Shown here: positions 1-9,755 of the stretch, one piece after another
Layout of the letters: each line of letters starts with the position of its first letter
How positions within the stretch are numbered: the stretch's first letter is position 1
Source: Hawksworthiomyces lignivorus
Taxonomy: Eukaryota > Ascomycota > Sordariomycetes > Ophiostomatales > Ophiostomataceae
NCBI GenBank assembly: GCA_002917075.1
Contig: NTMA01000070.1
Span: forward strand, 62,001 to 126,000
DNA: 64,000 bases
Direction of reading: 5' to 3'
Position numbers and translations under genes: made by a program
The notes under the pieces: generated by a model
Database searches by the model: none
What the model saw: only the letters and a program-made list of their open reading frames with translations
What the model was told of the DNA's origin: nothing

Positions 1-333
1 TTACAGTTTTTGGCACTTGACCGGTCTGATCCAAAAAAGTTCCAAGTCCTGCAGGTCATTGCCGGGATGCTCAACTGGACCGACGAGCAGAAAGAGAAAG
101 CCGGCCTTGCTCGTCCCGGAACTTCTAATAGCACTTTGCGGCTGCCCACATCACCATTCCACCGCACACCTAGTACACCGTCATTAAATGCCGAGTTCTT
201 TTCGGAACCGACGCCAACAGGAGGGAAAGAATCCCTCGCCGATTTATGGGCTGGTTTCCTCGAGCGAAGCGTAGAAGAAGCAGCCTCGGAGTCTTCAAAT
301 CCGCCATCACGCAAAGGGAGTTTGCCTAGATAA
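1..333 (+). CDS. RUD3: C-terminal part of Rud3/GMAP-210-type golgin (partial, runs off left edge)
   Basis: The reading frame is open from base 1 and stops at 331-333, so only the last 110 residues are present. The first residues (LQFLALDRSDPKKFQVLQVI, then a GMLNWTDEQKEKAGLARPG block) match the GRAB (GRIP-related Arf-binding) domain end of Rud3-type golgins, where a conserved hydrophobic helix is followed by an LxW-x-D/E-EQ-x-KAGL segment. In known members this domain binds Arf1-GTP and places the coiled-coil tether on the cis-Golgi. The remaining ~70 residues are Ser/Pro-rich and look disordered, with a short helical LADLWAGFLERSVEEA stretch near the end. The coiled coil must lie to the left of this window. 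Assignment rests on family recognition of a short segment; another GRAB/GRIP-type golgin is the main alternative. Confidence 0.72.
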   Translation, partial: LQFLALDRSDPKKFQVLQVIAGMLNWTDEQKEKAGLARPGTSNSTLRLPTSPFHRTPSTPSLNAEFFSEPTPTGGKESLADLWAGFLERSVEEAASESSNPPSRKGSLPR

Positions 334-1004
334 TGAGGGAGTTTAGGATACAGTTGTTGGGGCCTGGTAGTAAAAACTTTTTTCTTTTGCTTTTCTTAAA
401 GGATTGTTTTTCTTGGCATTAGCGATATTGGTTGAATACCGTCTTCGGTGCCGACTGAATAGATTTCTGGTTACATAAAAGAAAGACACATCTGCAACAC
501 TTCGTGTGTTGTGTTATATTCTATGAAAAAGAAAGGGTTTTGGATCGGCTTTATTCAAAGAAGCAAACTCGTTAAAGTGCGTCGAGGGGAGTGCGAGAAT
601 GGGAAAACATCGTGTGACACGTTCTGGTTTTCAAATCATCGGATAAGGGAGAATAAAGAGCAAGAGACACGCTCTTTGGGGGGAAGGGGGTACTACTTTT
701 TGTCTTCATACATTCCACTTCACAGAAAGCGGCCTCAACACGGGACAGCAGCTGCAGTCAGTGATCTTCTGGGGGCCAGATAATACACAGATTCAAAATT
801 AAATAAAACATGCTGCGCGAGATTCCTTTGCAGTGAGCGTTGTCGAATGCTAAGTTCACAGGCAAGCTGTTTAAAGACGAACCAAGGAAATCAAAAGAAT
901 TCATTCAGTCTCAGAAACGCCTCAAATGATGGTTTGTAGAACTCCAAAAGCTGCAACAAGAATACAAAGAAAGAAGCTATGCTGTCTATTTCCCTGAACT
1001 ATCT
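334..1004. other. Convergent intergenic region, no gene seen
   Basis: This holds the 3' flanks of the golgin gene (+) and the membrane-protein gene (-). A 90-codon open frame at 511-783 has no recognisable features. I see no RNA gene or repeat. Confidence 0.6.
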
Positions 1005-1707
1005 CTAATTTCTCTTTGTACCATTTTCCGATCCTGCTGGCTTACCAGACCGTGACCGAACCACCTGAGGCCTCTGCTCCTGCTGCTGCTGTTGTTGATT
1101 ATGGCTCGGCAGTGCGGCCGCCGGCACCACGGTCTGCGCATAGATCTCGGCGTCGCGCTCAATCGTCTGAATGTCGATGCGGTTGAGCAGCGCGTCGTTG
1201 ACTCCCTCGATGACTTCGCGCTCCTCCATGGCCTCTGCCATGAGCATGACCTCGCGGGCCCAGTAGGCCTGGGTGCGCCCGCGCAGATCGGCATCGCGCA
1301 GCGCCGTGTTCTTGACGATGGCGCCGGCGCTCAGCTTGCTCTTGACGCCGGCCAGGACCCGCGTGACGGCCGTGACGCGGTGGGCGGAGGAGGGGGGCGG
1401 CGTCGCGCCGAACAGCACGACGCCCAGCAGGCCGAGCGAGGGCGAGCTGTGGCGGCCGGTGGCGGCCCAGTACAGGATGGCGGCCAGGCCGGCCAGCAGC
1501 GTGCCGCACGCGAGGCCGCGGTAGAGGCGCATGGACCAGAAGAAGGGGTCGATCTCGGCGAGCTGCGTGGAGCGGGCGTTGGCGCGGCGCTCGTAGGTGG
1601 TCACCATGTAGACGTCGAGGACGGCGACGGCGAGGGCGGCGACGGAGGCCGGCGTGCGCCAGCGCCGGATGTGGCTGGCGGCGGCGTCGTAGGAGTTGTC
1701 TGCCGCC

Positions 1708-1741
<34 letters not shown>

Positions 1742-2529
1742 TGCCGTCCGCGCCCGGAACGGCGGGGTGCCCTGCTCGCGCGGAGGACGCAGCTGCCGCG
1801 GAGCCTTTGCCGCGCCGGCCGAGCAGCAGCAGCGGCGACGTGACAAAGGCGATGAGCACCAGGTTGGCGAGGTGCGGGGCCACCAGGTCGACCAAGGCGT
1901 AGTAGAAGTAGGCGTTGGCGCTGAAGGAGCTGCCCTTGCCGCCCGCGGCGTCCACGCCCGTCCCGCCGCAGAAGGGGCAGCCCGCCAGCACGTCCGGCCC
2001 GTACTGCAGGTACAGCAGTCGCGAGTCGAGGCTCGCAAACCGCGCCTTGAGCGCCTCATCTGCGGCCGTCAGCGCCTTGCCCGGGCGGCGCGCCGCCAAG
2101 CGCGTGAAGAGCACGTCCGTAGGCACCTGCAGCCGCGACTGCGTCACCACAAAGACGTTCTCGGGCGTCACTAGCGCGGACGGGAGAGGCAGGAGTGACG
2201 ACACGGTCTCCGGGAGCAGCCCCGCCGACACGTACCACGCTAGCGCGCTGCCCGCAAGCAGGATCAGCACCAGCACGGAGCGGAGCGTCAGCGGCCGGAT
2301 GTATGCAGCACTCTGCTTCTGCTGCTGCTGGCGCCGGGCTGCCTCGGACCGGAGCCGGCGATAGAAGCCGATGGCACGCGGCAGCAGCCAGGGCCCAAAG
2401 AAGATGAGGAGAGACTTGATGCTGTAGCACTTCTATTAGTACGGTTCTCTTAAGAGACAACATAACTCGCTAAAGAAAATCATCTGTACAAATAGAAACT
2501 TACGTCCCCCACGACACTGAGACTGCCAT
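1005..2529 (-). CDS. Multi-pass membrane protein, conserved fungal type, function unknown (480 aa, 2 exons)
   Basis: Two exons: 2529-2504 (26 nt, MAVSVSWG plus two bases) and 2421-1005. The 82-nt intron (2422-2503) has a GTAAGT donor and CTACAG acceptor; joining restores an in-frame start TIKSLLIFFGPWLL directly before the long frame. The protein begins with two hydrophobic segments separated by a basic, Gln-rich linker (RRQQQQKQ), then a luminal or extracellular stretch with a CPFCGG Cys pair. A membrane segment ending FVTSPLLLL, a poly-Gly linker coded by a GCC/GGC run near 1717-1743, and about three more hydrophobic segments follow. The tail is polar with a Gln run and ends basic. The SWGTIKSLLIFFGP start resembles a Pezizomycotina membrane-protein family that I recognise but cannot name functionally. 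GC-rich third positions make long shadow frames on both strands. Confidence 0.8.
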
Positions 2530-4019
2530 TGTTGAGACTTTGTTTAGCCGCCCAGTCTGTCGTCGTCGCTGAACAAAGCAACCTTTTGCAAGGACAGCAA
2601 CGCTAAGCTGTCTCCCTCTTGCGGGTTAAAATACTGTATTTTATGTCCTCTTTCTTTCCCGGTACTCAAATCAAATGTACCTCATACACATGGTTCCACG
2701 CAGAAACGACCATCTGGCTGTCAAGTAGTTTTCAGTGTGGGAGTGAGAAACTATTAAGTATCTCTACGTGTAGTGAATGAATAATAAGACGTCTCTTTCA
2801 GGGTAAACTGTCCTTCTGCTTGTAGGATTGTAAGGATGCGCTTGGTCTGTGCAGTGAACGTAGCTGCCCAATCAGAGCCAGTGACTTGCAGAGCTGCCCT
2901 CCCTTTTTGGAGCGTCGAGGACGATTAAGGATAGGGGGATTTGCACGTTACATCTTCACCTCCCTGCCATACGCGTACCTGAACGCTATTTGTTCAGGCA
3001 CAAGCTGCCTATTACATTACGTATTCCTCTCTCTGTAACCTCGACAGGTGATCCACGTGGAAACATATGAAGGCGTCTACTCCGTAAGAGGACACATACA
3101 GCTGCTGCTACATTTTAGATCGCACAAAAATATCCATCTCTCAGGGCTTAAAAAATGCAGTAAATATTACATTTGAAGATGTCGCTAAAGACTACTAGGA
3201 CTTATTCTTGGGTGCATTTTCGGGTTGTTTGTTTCTATAAGTATTACTCTGTATTATAGCCTAAAAATTAGGTGGTGCCGATGCTGCCTTTGGGAACAGA
3301 CTTTTGAGATGCAGGTCTTAGCAAAGAGCTTAGGACTTCGAAATGAGTGTGCACGTGATGGCACTATTGTACCTGTGATTTTTGTGGGGCTGCTACGATC
3401 ATAAAAATAATTTTCTGAAAAAAGGTTCGCAAATTCTCTCTCCCATCAAATTCACAAAGAAAGCGAGCAAAAACCTCTGTCGTTGCCAGAGAACTTGCGA
3501 AACGTATAGCTCTCAATGAAGAAAGCCGATTAGTATTTACATACTCTGATAATTCAATCTCTTTCATATCCAAGGTTTGTCTGTCTCTCGATTCGGTTTT
3601 GCTTTTTCCCCTATGCTACAACATACACCACTGTTGTTCACCCAGAAGGGTCGTCGCACTTCGCGAACAACAGACGATGATGAATTAGGCACTTTCGAAG
3701 CTTTGATGGCCTCCTACATTTCCATGGCCCTCAGAGTCAATATGTTGCCTAGAGCAAACCCAAGTTACTCTGCCAAGAGTCATCTCATGTCGTGTTGCAG
3801 GACCTCCCTCATCTGCCTCTATGGAGACCTACTGCGTCAAATAGCTGAGAGACAGCCCTTTTCTTGAAAGCTAAGATTTTGTTGTTTTTTATACGTCGCT
3901 GTTCCCCTAGTAGTATTCTAATGAACCACCCGTTGTGATGCTATTGCCAGTAAAAACTCCTAGTAATTGCAATGTCCATCCAGTTCCTATGCCCATCTCT
4001 ACTATCCTCCATGCTGTAA
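2530..4019. other. Intergenic: promoter side of the membrane-protein gene and 3' flank of GET1
   Basis: No convincing coding region. Open frames of 69-104 codons at 3364-3573, 3577-3867 and 3907-4221 lack family features, and the last overlaps GET1 exon 3. One copy of the 9-mer TACTCCGTA lies at 3078-3086. Confidence 0.55.
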
Positions 4020-4864
4020 TCACTTCTCTTTTTGGCTCTCGCTGGCTGCTGCCGTTTTGTTTGCTTTTGTCTGCGTCTTTGTTTCGGACGATATGGGCTC
4101 TTCTTTTGACTTCGTCTGGTTCTTCGTTGCAGTCTTTACTCGTGCTTCTGCCACAAGCGCCACCAGTGCCAAGATCGTGTCCTTTAGCAGCAGAAGCACA
4201 CCCGTACAGGCCAGCTGCCATGATGTGATACTAACACTGCCTCGTGGCGCACGGGGGAACGACAGCAGCCATTCGGCGTAGGCAGGAAACCAGCCGTGTG
4301 GCAGCCAGAACATGGGATCGCGCGCATACCAGAAAGGCAGCAAGTATTGGAGGCCACGTGTGAAGAGCAGGCGGAGGACGGTCACGGATGTGTCGAATGT
4401 ACGGCGGCCGGCATCGAGAGACGATTCTAAGCCGAGGCGTTAGGAGACGAAACCAATATAGCGGTAGAGGGAAACACGCAGACAGCAGCGGAGAACGTAC
4501 TCTTCTTCTCTAGCTCTTCTAACATCTTGTCGTGCTGGCGGCGCAGGCGCGCCCATTTCGCAAACTCATCTTGGCTGCTTGTCGCAGTGAGGTCGCGGCG
4601 GATCTTGAGATACTCGGCCTGCAGCTTGCGCTGCTCAGCAAAGGCTGCGGACCGTTTCGATGGTATGTAGTTGTACAGGTTCCAAAGCTTAAGTAAGGAG
4701 AGAAAGAGCAAACACGCGTTAGCAAGACAATCAAAAAAATGCTGAACAGATAGCACATGAACTTTGGCAAAACATACAAAGTTTGAAATGGTCGCAGTTC
4801 CAACAGAGTTGACGATCTGGATTGCCAACTCGACAAGAAACACAACAAGCAATAGAGAAGGCAT
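4020..4864 (-). CDS. GET1: Get1 (WRB-type) ER membrane receptor for tail-anchored proteins
   Basis: Three exons: 4864-4778, 4687-4501 and 4426-4020, coding for 226 aa. Introns are 90 nt (GTATGT...TTAAG) and 74 nt (GTACGT...CTTAG). Joining gives the Get1 layout: an N-terminal TM helix ([19 protein letters not shown]), a cytosolic coiled coil containing the family signature [20 protein letters not shown] (residues ~63-85), then two C-terminal TM helices around [18 protein letters not shown] and [20 protein letters not shown]. The tail is Lys/Glu/Thr-rich. In the GET pathway Get1 with Get2 docks Get3 and inserts tail-anchored proteins into the ER; the coiled coil opens the Get3 dimer. Exon 2 carries the Get3-contact helices. 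The gene is divergent from the PTAR1-like gene, sharing ~495 bp. Length fits the family (about 200-235 aa). Confidence 0.93.
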
Positions 4865-5359
4865 AGTTTCTTCCTGAAGTGAAATGCCTCGTTGGACTCT
4901 ATTTTTTTGGATCCCAATACCTCGCCCAACTTCTGCCTTTTTTTTTTGTCTTGGGCGTCTGTCTGGGCTATTAGCAAACCTCTCACAAGAATATCTTCTA
5001 GGTAAGCTTCTATGGCGAGAGCAAGCGGTGAATCTCAACAGTTTTTCCTGCTGACGCCCGCTCTTGTGAGATTTATATCCCCTTGCTCGCTGTTCAATAA
5101 GGGTTGGGGCGCAACTTGCATTTGAGGAGAATGGCGACACATCAACAGTTTCTAGCTAACTGCCACGAACCAAAAAATCTTAGTGCCTCAGGCACTAAAA
5201 TCCCCCTCACTAGCTTTGCTGTAATCGAAAACTCCACCAACCGCGCCCTCCCCTATTAAGACGGAATTACATCACAGCCGCGGAAGCTTCTCCAAACGCA
5301 CAGCTTCAAAGCACTAACAAACACTACGACTGCTAACCACCCGAACCGGCATTCTCCCA
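4865..5359. promoter_or_regulatory. Divergent promoter region shared by GET1 and the PTAR1-like gene
   Basis: These 495 bases separate two divergent start codons, so both promoters must lie here. A T-rich tract (4938-4950) sits close to GET1. The region near 5270-5359 next to the plus-strand start is A/C-rich, as is common in fungal 5' leaders. I see no clear TATA box. Confidence 0.5.
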
Positions 5360-6535
5360 ATGTCGCGGGCACTCGACAAGGATACTGCCGCTGCCCTCGC
5401 TTCGGGCGACCCCCAAGCAGCTTATCTAGCTATATCGAAGGCGTTATGTGAGCGGCCGGTGGAAGCAGGGTCATCGTCACTTTCTCCGGCACCGGGAAAC
5501 CGGCTTGAAATAGAATTCCTTGGTCCAAGCTATCTTCCACTACCCAGGGACTCCAGCTATATATTGCGAGATGGCAACGCTATTGGTGTCCCCAAGATTT
5601 ATCTCGTGCAAGCATTTTTCATTGCGCGGAAGATTCTCGTAAAGCACCAGTCTGTCGCCATTTCGAGTAGTGCTAGCAAAGCCTCGTCACCAACAAACGA
5701 CGACATCTTATCAGCCACAGCCGTCATATTGCTCATGGATCCCGAGCACCTGACAGCTGCAAATACACGGAAACGATTAATTCAAGCGCGAATCAAGGGT
5801 ATTTTGTCTGAGCATGAAGATGACGGCAAACCGGCTTCCTCTTCTTCTTCTACTGTTGCGTCTATTCTAGCGGACGAGCTCTACCTCATCGACAGCTTCC
5901 TCACCAGCCACCTGCACCGGCACACTAAATCACCAACATTATGGAACCATCGCCGCTGGATTGTCGCCTTATCATTATCTAGCCTGGAGGCTAGATATAA
6001 TGTGCTTGAAGGCGTCAACAATGTGATCATGGTCGCCGCTGTGCGACATCCGCGGAACTATTACGCTTGGGAACATGCGCGATGGTTGGTGACAACCAGT
6101 GGTATGTCTTCCGACAGAACCGATGGTGAAGATACCAAAGATCTCATCATATCTATTCGAGACTGGTGCTTCCGGCACCATAATGACACCTCTGGCTGGT
6201 CATTTCTCTTCTTTGTCTTATCGTCTCTGCTGCCACCACGCGCTTCTCTATATACAGATACACTCAGCCAGGTGGAAAAGATGGCCATCTCTCTGCGTTG
6301 GACGGGAGAGTCGGTCTGGGTGTTCTTGCGGACAGCGGTGGCCTATCTTGACAAGCAACGGCCACCGGGGGATCAGTCTCGGGAAAGGGATGAATACAGT
6401 AAATTCCAGTCGTCAGCAGTCACTTTACAGAGCAACCTAGACCCGACACACCGAGATTTTCAAGTGCTGCAACAGGCGCGAGAATGGTGTGAAGCGCACT
6501 CCAACAGGCAATGTCGTGATCATCGTGAAGTATAG
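5360..6535 (+). CDS. Protein prenyltransferase alpha-subunit repeat protein (PTAR1/Ecm9-like), 391 aa
   Basis: Single exon. The protein carries PFTA-type helical repeats, best seen as LWNHRRWIV (residues ~195-203), NYYAWEHARWLV (~233-244) and NDTSGWSFLFFVLSSL (~274-289). These follow the W-x-x-R-R/W-V/I-L and N-Y-x-A-W pattern of farnesyl/geranylgeranyl transferase alpha subunits. The spacing is irregular and the N-terminal 190 residues are divergent, as in PTAR1-like proteins and yeast Ecm9 rather than the true RAM2 or BET4 subunits. PTAR1 acts with RabGGTB in the mammalian GGTase-III; whether this fungal protein pairs with a beta subunit is inference. The ATG at 5360 is the first in frame and lies in a good context. 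The stop is 83 nt from that of the convergent thioesterase gene. A bona fide prenyltransferase alpha subunit is the main alternative. Confidence 0.82.
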   Translation: MSRALDKDTAAALASGDPQAAYLAISKALCERPVEAGSSSLSPAPGNRLEIEFLGPSYLPLPRDSSYILRDGNAIGVPKIYLVQAFFIARKILVKHQSVAISSSASKASSPTNDDILSATAVILLMDPEHLTAANTRKRLIQARIKGILSEHEDDGKPASSSSSTVASILADELYLIDSFLTSHLHRHTKSPTLWNHRRWIVALSLSSLEARYNVLEGVNNVIMVAAVRHPRNYYAWEHARWLVTTSGMSSDRTDGEDTKDLIISIRDWCFRHHNDTSGWSFLFFVLSSLLPPRASLYTDTLSQVEKMAISLRWTGESVWVFLRTAVAYLDKQRPPGDQSRERDEYSKFQSSAVTLQSNLDPTHRDFQVLQQAREWCEAHSNRQCRDHREV

Positions 6536-6618
6536 AGGTTCACAGATGCTCTATAATAGTTTCTATTTCTTGTCCTGCTGTTGTGTCTTCATGTCCTCCG
6601 TAGCGTAGAGTATTTCTC

Positions 6619-7344
6619 CTAAAGGCTCGATCGACTTTTCGGCGGTATGCTCATCCACATTCCCTCACACTGAGCGTACTCGGCACCCGTTTCGTCTTTT
6701 ATTACCACATCTATGTAGATCTTGCGGCCCTCAATTCGGTTCAATGTCGCCGTAGCGAGCACAGTACGCGGCAGTACCAGCGGCTTCTGGAACCGGACGT
6801 TCATACTGGCCGTCAACACGCGGAAACCAACATTCATGTTTAAGACGCCTAGCGGCGGTTGCCAGTGGTGGCCAGCACCCTTCTGGCGTGCTTTCTCTCC
6901 TTGCATCCGTTGGTATTCATAATTGCTGAAAATCAAGCAGCCCATAACCTCATCCATGACGACAGCCTGGAAGCCACCGTGTGTTGCGCCGCTGAAACCC
7001 TTCAGGCCAGATCTCAGGTCAAGCAAAAGTGAGGCAGACTGAATGGAAAATGTCGGTCCGGAAGATGAAGATATAGGTGGCCCATCCGCGCGCTTAGCTG
7101 CTAGTGCTAGTGATGCTTCCAGCAGCTCTGGATTCTGAAAGAAGAGGATCATAAAAGGTACTGCATCGTCGTTATTGAGCGACGTCCGTAACAGCTCATC
7201 TTGGGATTCGACTGGTGCACCCTGACTTTTGCGGCGGCACATGGGCGCTGCAATGACTACGTCAGGGGCTTCAAGGAGCTTCGCACACCATGGTGTGCGG
7301 TTGAAGTGATTAAGCGCTTCCTCAATTGATGGTCCTTGTGGCAT
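6619..7344 (-). CDS. Hotdog-fold (4HBT) acyl-CoA thioesterase-like protein, 241 aa
   Basis: Single exon from the ATG at 7344. The C-terminal two-thirds has the PaaI/THEM4-type hotdog pattern: GATHGGFQAVVMDEVMG at about residues 118-134 supplies the H-G-G turn and the catalytic Asp/Glu region. It is followed by the paired strands MNVRFQKPLVLPRTVLATA and RKIYIDVVIKDETGAEYAQCEG that close the fold. The first ~110 residues form a variable fungal extension. Family members hydrolyse acyl-CoA thioesters; the acyl chain here cannot be predicted. I see no clear mitochondrial presequence or peroxisomal C-terminal tripeptide (it ends RSSL). It is convergent with the PTAR1-like gene and is followed upstream by a long non-coding stretch. 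Confidence 0.83.
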   Translation of the reverse strand: MPQGPSIEEALNHFNRTPWCAKLLEAPDVVIAAPMCRRKSQGAPVESQDELLRTSLNNDDAVPFMILFFQNPELLEASLALAAKRADGPPISSSSGPTFSIQSASLLLDLRSGLKGFSGATHGGFQAVVMDEVMGCLIFSNYEYQRMQGEKARQKGAGHHWQPPLGVLNMNVGFRVLTASMNVRFQKPLVLPRTVLATATLNRIEGRKIYIDVVIKDETGAEYAQCEGMWMSIPPKSRSSL

Positions 7345-9468
7345 CTTCAGTTATTTCAAAAAAGGAGTGGGGTATAGCCGGTGCGGTTATAAGAGCATTT
7401 GCAAACTGAAATACTGCAAAAAGATTCGTAAAATAGAAAACCAGAGCTGTATCATCAGGAGCTGATTTATGCTGACGGAGACATCCACATGGATAGCTCT
7501 TCTGAAACTATTTTGAAAGGAATAATATTAAGTAATCTGGTATATTTTTACCTCGGCATGTGTAAGCTTATGGGGGTAGGAAAGCTCCGAGTATTTACAG
7601 ATTAAGGTCAACGGGCATTGATATCCCGTCTCCTCAAATCCTTGTCCTGGACCGCCCTGAGCCATGTTACTCTTTCAGAAAGGATATGCCCTAGAATTTT
7701 TTTTTCTTAATACCAAGATATGACCCTAAATGAAGTTTTTAACAATCTGATACTTGTTAGACCAAGGTTGTGAATTGACGTCCTCGGACACTCTTGTCTT
7801 TGGTTGAAGCCAGAAAATTCCATTGTCGCTTTTTCCAGCTAAAGGGAGCTTTCTAGCTTGCAGTTCTCCACTATGCCTAATATCTTCTGTTACATAAAGA
7901 GAGATCCAGTCACTGCTTGTAAGAAAGGAGGATAAAGAGTTTCTTGTTTCTTATGGTAGTACGCTGTTCAGGACAAGTAGATGGCTTCTCCAGAACAAAG
8001 CTAGGCCGAACCTAAATCGAGCTTACGTAGGTAAGATACGGAGTAATATTACTCGTACAATGCCTTTGTTTAATGAAGGTGGACGAACGAGTTGGAGTAG
8101 TTGGCACAACAATTTGGGTGTGGGGTAGCAGCTGATATTGGCCTTGCAACACTACTCTGTATGCAGCCTCGGCGGTAGAAAACTAAATGTCCTGGATCGA
8201 GACCTCAATACAGCGGACCAGCATAACCTCGAGTTGGTGATGCTTCACAAAAAAAGCAAAACGGTGTCACTGCCCATGCCACTGTTTCTTTTTTTTATAG
8301 TATCATATCTGCCTATAGATGCCATGCCCTGCTGTAAGCGCTAATTTAGCTTTATATTTCTCCCTAGTTCTGGGACAAGCTCCACGTCGTGTTCTGCTCT
8401 AAGCATTATGTACATACAATAGGAATATCGCAAAATATGATCCAGCATCTGAGCTTATACCTGTTCTTGTACATATTATAGCCATCCAGTTTCTCAAACA
8501 AGGAATCTTATCAAGGGGAAGCACGAATTCGACTGCGAGTCGTGCACGAAAATCACATAGGAGCATTGGGGCTAGGCACAAACCTGAAAATAGTCATCGA
8601 GTCACATGCAACGCGGAGAAGCCCGGAGCTGACCGGGGCTGGACGAAGCAGGCCAGCTTCAACTCATCAGCCATCTTCCCATTTGAGCACGCTAAAATTT
8701 CCGAACATTACGCACAAGCCAAGCGTCCTCACAATTGCACCTGTTCTGCAATCACACCACCAGTCCGCCATTCTGGAATAACCCAGAAGCCATTCAGATT
8801 TGTGTGGGCACCGGGAACCCGCCAATGGCCTCTCCCATTCCTCCCAAGCTCTCCTCCGCCGGACCGTGCTGTGGCTGTAAATGGCCGCTAATGGCCGCTC
8901 CTTTGTACCTTAGAGCCAACGCTGACTGCCCCTGTTATGACAGCACCACACACCATGGGCTCCCCCGAACCACGCAACAAGCTAGAGAACCGGGTGACTT
9001 ATCGAACTACTAGCGCCCTACATTGCACCAGGCCAGCCTTGTGGACACATGGAATTTGGGCAAAGTGGTTTGCCAGACGAGAACTGGACCACGCGATTGT
9101 GTGTTGAAATGCCACGACAATGACGATGACGATATTTCACGATAATTTTTTTTTCGTCTCTTTTGTCGATTACTGCCAGAAAGAGATCAAAAAATCGGCC
9201 AAGAGAATTCCCGGCGAATTGCACGTAGATTGCCTCCAATGGCAAACTTGCTCACGGCTTCTCTGAAGTATAAAAGGTTGCAGGTTCTCTGTGTGGTTTT
9301 ATGAGGCTCCTGTAAAATCACCATTGACCAATACATCAATATACTCACACAGCTTGAATTTCCCAATCTACTCTATTTTTCGCAACACTTCTAGTCGTAG
9401 AGCATCTGCAGTACGAGTTTACTTTATATTGCTCTTTAATTTCCAACCCACATAAAAATCTCTTCGCA
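7345..9468. other. Intergenic: divergent promoters of the thioesterase and the 76-aa protein gene
   Basis: No gene recognised in ~2.1 kb. Open frames of 60-92 codons at 8138-8344, 8399-8581, 8542-8781 and 8735-9013 look random. A 9-mer copy (TACGGAGTA) is at 8037-8045. The part nearest 9469 contains a TATA box and a long A/C/T-rich leader. A duplicated AATGGCCGCT occurs near 8879-8898. Confidence 0.55.
9269..9276 (+). promoter_or_regulatory. TATA box (TATAAAAG) of the 76-aa protein gene
   Basis: A canonical TATAAAAG stands 193-200 nt upstream of the ATG at 9469, with an A/C/T-rich stretch between that suits a 5' leader. Clear TATA boxes are uncommon upstream of the other genes here, which hints at regulated or strong expression. 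Assignment by sequence alone. Confidence 0.55.
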
Positions 9469-9755
9469 ATGTCTGCTGTTGCTTCCAAGTATGCTGCACG
9501 CCCCTAAATATTTTTATTTTGGCTTCTATTTACTAACAACACAGGGCACTTGGCACAATTGTCAGCGTCGGTGCTGCTGCTGGTGTGGTGGCCTATGTCC
9601 GGCACCAACTTTCTACTGAATCACAGACCATGGATCGTTTCTTCTCCACATACCACACACCCGCCAGCGAAGAATCCCGGCGGCGTGTTTTTGATGGTGC
9701 CACCGAAGATCCGCGGACGAACCTGCTCAATGTTCTGAGCTGGAAGAACAAATAA
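9469..9755 (+). CDS. Small conserved-looking protein, 76 aa, one N-terminal membrane helix, two exons
   Basis: Exon 1 is only 20 nt (9469-9488, MSAVAS plus AA) and exon 2 is 9545-9755. The 56-nt intron has donor GTATGC, and a CTAAC branch sequence lies 4 nt before the ACAG acceptor. Joining gives MSAVASKALGTIVSVGAAAG, continuing VVAYVRHQL, then a polar tail with TMDRFFSTYHTPASEES, RRRVFDG and DPRTNLLNVLSWKNK. The first ~28 residues form one hydrophobic, Ala/Gly/Val-rich helix bounded by basic residues, which would suit a small mitochondrial or ER membrane protein; that location is inference. I do not recognise the family. Support for a real gene is the TATA box, consensus splice signals, in-frame ATG and a compositionally sensible product. 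The unspliced frame at 9550-9738 on the same strand is a shadow. Confidence 0.72.

Noticed and set aside
1092..2174. 360-codon plus-strand frame
   Set aside because: Antisense to the membrane-protein gene in GC-rich sequence; Gly/Arg/Val-rich composition typical of shadow frames.
9550..9738. 62-codon frame starting in exon 2 of the small gene
   Set aside because: It is out of frame with the spliced product and begins at a non-ATG codon.
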